In this document: positions 63,240-64,000 of the stretch, one piece after another
Layout: each line of letters starts with the position of its first letter
How positions within the stretch are numbered: the first letter of the stretch is position 1
Origin: Mesorhizobium sp. ES1-1
GTDB lineage: Bacteria > Pseudomonadota > Alphaproteobacteria > Rhizobiales > Rhizobiaceae
Length of the DNA: 64,000 bases
Assembly: GCF_020164785.1 (NCBI RefSeq)
Contig: NZ_JAIUGX010000007.1
Span: 186,001-250,000 of the forward strand
Reading direction: 5' to 3'
Notes under the pieces: generated by a model
The model's input: the letters and a program-made list of their open reading frames with translations, nothing else
Database searches by the model: none
Told to the model about the DNA's origin: nothing
Program-made: the position numbers and the translations under genes

Positions 63240-64000
63240 ATGCCCCGGTTTTCAGCCAATGTTTCCATGCTCTTCGGCGAGTATGATTTCCTGGACCGGT
63301 TCGACGCGGCCGCCGCCGCCGGCTTCAAAGGCGTTGAATATATCGGCCCATATGACCATGCGCCCGACGTGGTCGCCGGGCGGCTGAACAAGAATGCCCT
63401 GACACAGGTGCTGTTCAATCTCCCAGCCGGGGATTGGAGCAAGGGCGAGCGCGGGATCGCCGTGCTGCCGGACCGCGTGCCGGAATTCCGCCAGGGCATC
63501 GCCAAGGTCATCACCTATGCGCAGGCCCTCGGCTGCCAGCAAGTCAACTGCCTGGCAGGCATCGCGCCGGCGGGTGCCGACCGCAAGTTGCTTGAGGATG
63601 TCTTTGTCGAAAATCTCGCCTTCGCGGCGGAGACGTTGGAGCAGGCCGGCATCAGGCTGCTGATCGAACCGATCAACACACGCGACATTCCGGGCTTCTT
63701 CCTCAACTATGCAGAGCAGGCCATGGCGCTCATCGACCGCGTAGGCTCAACGAACCTGTTCCTGCAATATGACATCTATCACATGCAGATCATGCAGGGG
63801 GATCTCGCCCGTACCATCGAGGCCAACCTCGGCCGCATCGCGCATATCCAGCTTGCGGACAATCCCGGTCGTCACGAGCCGGGGACAGGCGAGATCAATT
63901 TTCCTTTCCTGTTCGAGCACATCGACCGCATCGGGTATTCCGGTTGGGTCGGAGCGGAGTACAAGCCGAAGGCGGGCACCGAGGCCGGGCTCGGTTGGTT
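63240..64000 (+). CDS. Hydroxypyruvate isomerase-like TIM-barrel protein, 3' end missing
   Basis: The frame starts at ATG 63240 behind GAGGAAAG and runs off the window after about 253 codons. The sequence begins MPRFSANVSMLFGEYDFLDR and carries GFKGVEYIGPYDH, LLIEPINTRDIPGFFL and LQYDIYHMQIMQGD, which match hydroxypyruvate isomerase (Hyi/OtnI-type) AP-endonuclease-2-like TIM barrels. The catalytic glutamate in EPINTR is present; the second, in AEYKPKAGT, is close to the right edge. Context outside the window is unknown. Confidence 0.87.
   Translation, partial: MPRFSANVSMLFGEYDFLDRFDAAAAAGFKGVEYIGPYDHAPDVVAGRLNKNALTQVLFNLPAGDWSKGERGIAVLPDRVPEFRQGIAKVITYAQALGCQQVNCLAGIAPAGADRKLLEDVFVENLAFAAETLEQAGIRLLIEPINTRDIPGFFLNYAEQAMALIDRVGSTNLFLQYDIYHMQIMQGDLARTIEANLGRIAHIQLADNPGRHEPGTGEINFPFLFEHIDRIGYSGWVGAEYKPKAGTEAGLGW

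Noticed and set aside
1..64000. CRISPR array, transposon, prophage or classical riboswitch
   Set aside because: No regularly spaced repeats, transposase or phage genes, or recognisable riboswitch aptamers were seen on either strand.

Overview
The window is a GC-rich stretch of alphaproteobacterial chromosome, most likely Mesorhizobium or a close relative in the Hyphomicrobiales. The evidence is gene content: an NDUFA12-type complex I accessory subunit, DUF2155 and aat-accC-accB-aroQ in a row, an RNase E with a long acidic insertion, DUF3126 next to cysE and a gamma carbonic anhydrase, BA14K-like and DUF6894 proteins, a HisKA_2 kinase, and a degenerate copy of a rhizobial palindromic intergenic repeat. 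There is no phage, transposase, CRISPR array or plasmid replication gene. Assignments come from reading the protein sequences; no database search was run.

Region 1 (1-12 kb) holds a truncated M24-like peptidase, threonine dehydratase (ilvA), a DUF1697 gene broken by a one-base frameshift, an M50-type membrane protease, glyoxalase I, a double cold-shock protein, a DUF192 protein, hydrolases, serine acetyltransferase (cysE), a gamma carbonic anhydrase, a NYN-LOTUS protein and a bacterial transglutaminase-like protease. Region 2 (12-22 kb) has a tandem-PilZ protein, a PAS protein, a strong orphan terminator that may end an unannotated small RNA, a rhomboid protease, a CBS protein, gatB, a LuxR-type regulator and panBC.

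Region 3 (22-40 kb) is housekeeping: NDUFA12, DUF2155, aat-accC-accB-aroQ, a DsbA-like protein, an M48 protease, an aminotransferase, glutaminase, RNase E, AmiC amidase, penicillin-binding protein 1A, and prfB with its programmed +1 frameshift. Region 4 (40-49 kb) is a catabolic island. A GntR regulator, a ribose-type ABC transporter and a DJ-1/PfpI protein face away from an iron alcohol dehydrogenase, an aldehyde dehydrogenase and an arylformamidase-like hydrolase. A candidate operator lies between the two arms. The substrate cannot be read from sequence.

Region 5 (49-57 kb) has an OmpA lipoprotein, a DEAD-box helicase, NAD kinase, and a surface-glycan cluster: a UDP-glucuronate-decarboxylase-like enzyme, UDP-galactopyranose mutase, a DUF707 protein, a glycosyltransferase and a small membrane protein. 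Region 6 (57-64 kb) carries a CHASE3-HisKA_2 sensor kinase followed by a sugar-binding protein that has no transporter, two very small overlapping membrane ORFs, a DUF6894 protein, a Crp/Fnr regulator, tRNA-Thr(UGU), a small membrane protein, a histidine-rich secreted protein and a BA14K-like protein that share a leader and signal-peptide module, and the start of a hydroxypyruvate isomerase-like gene.
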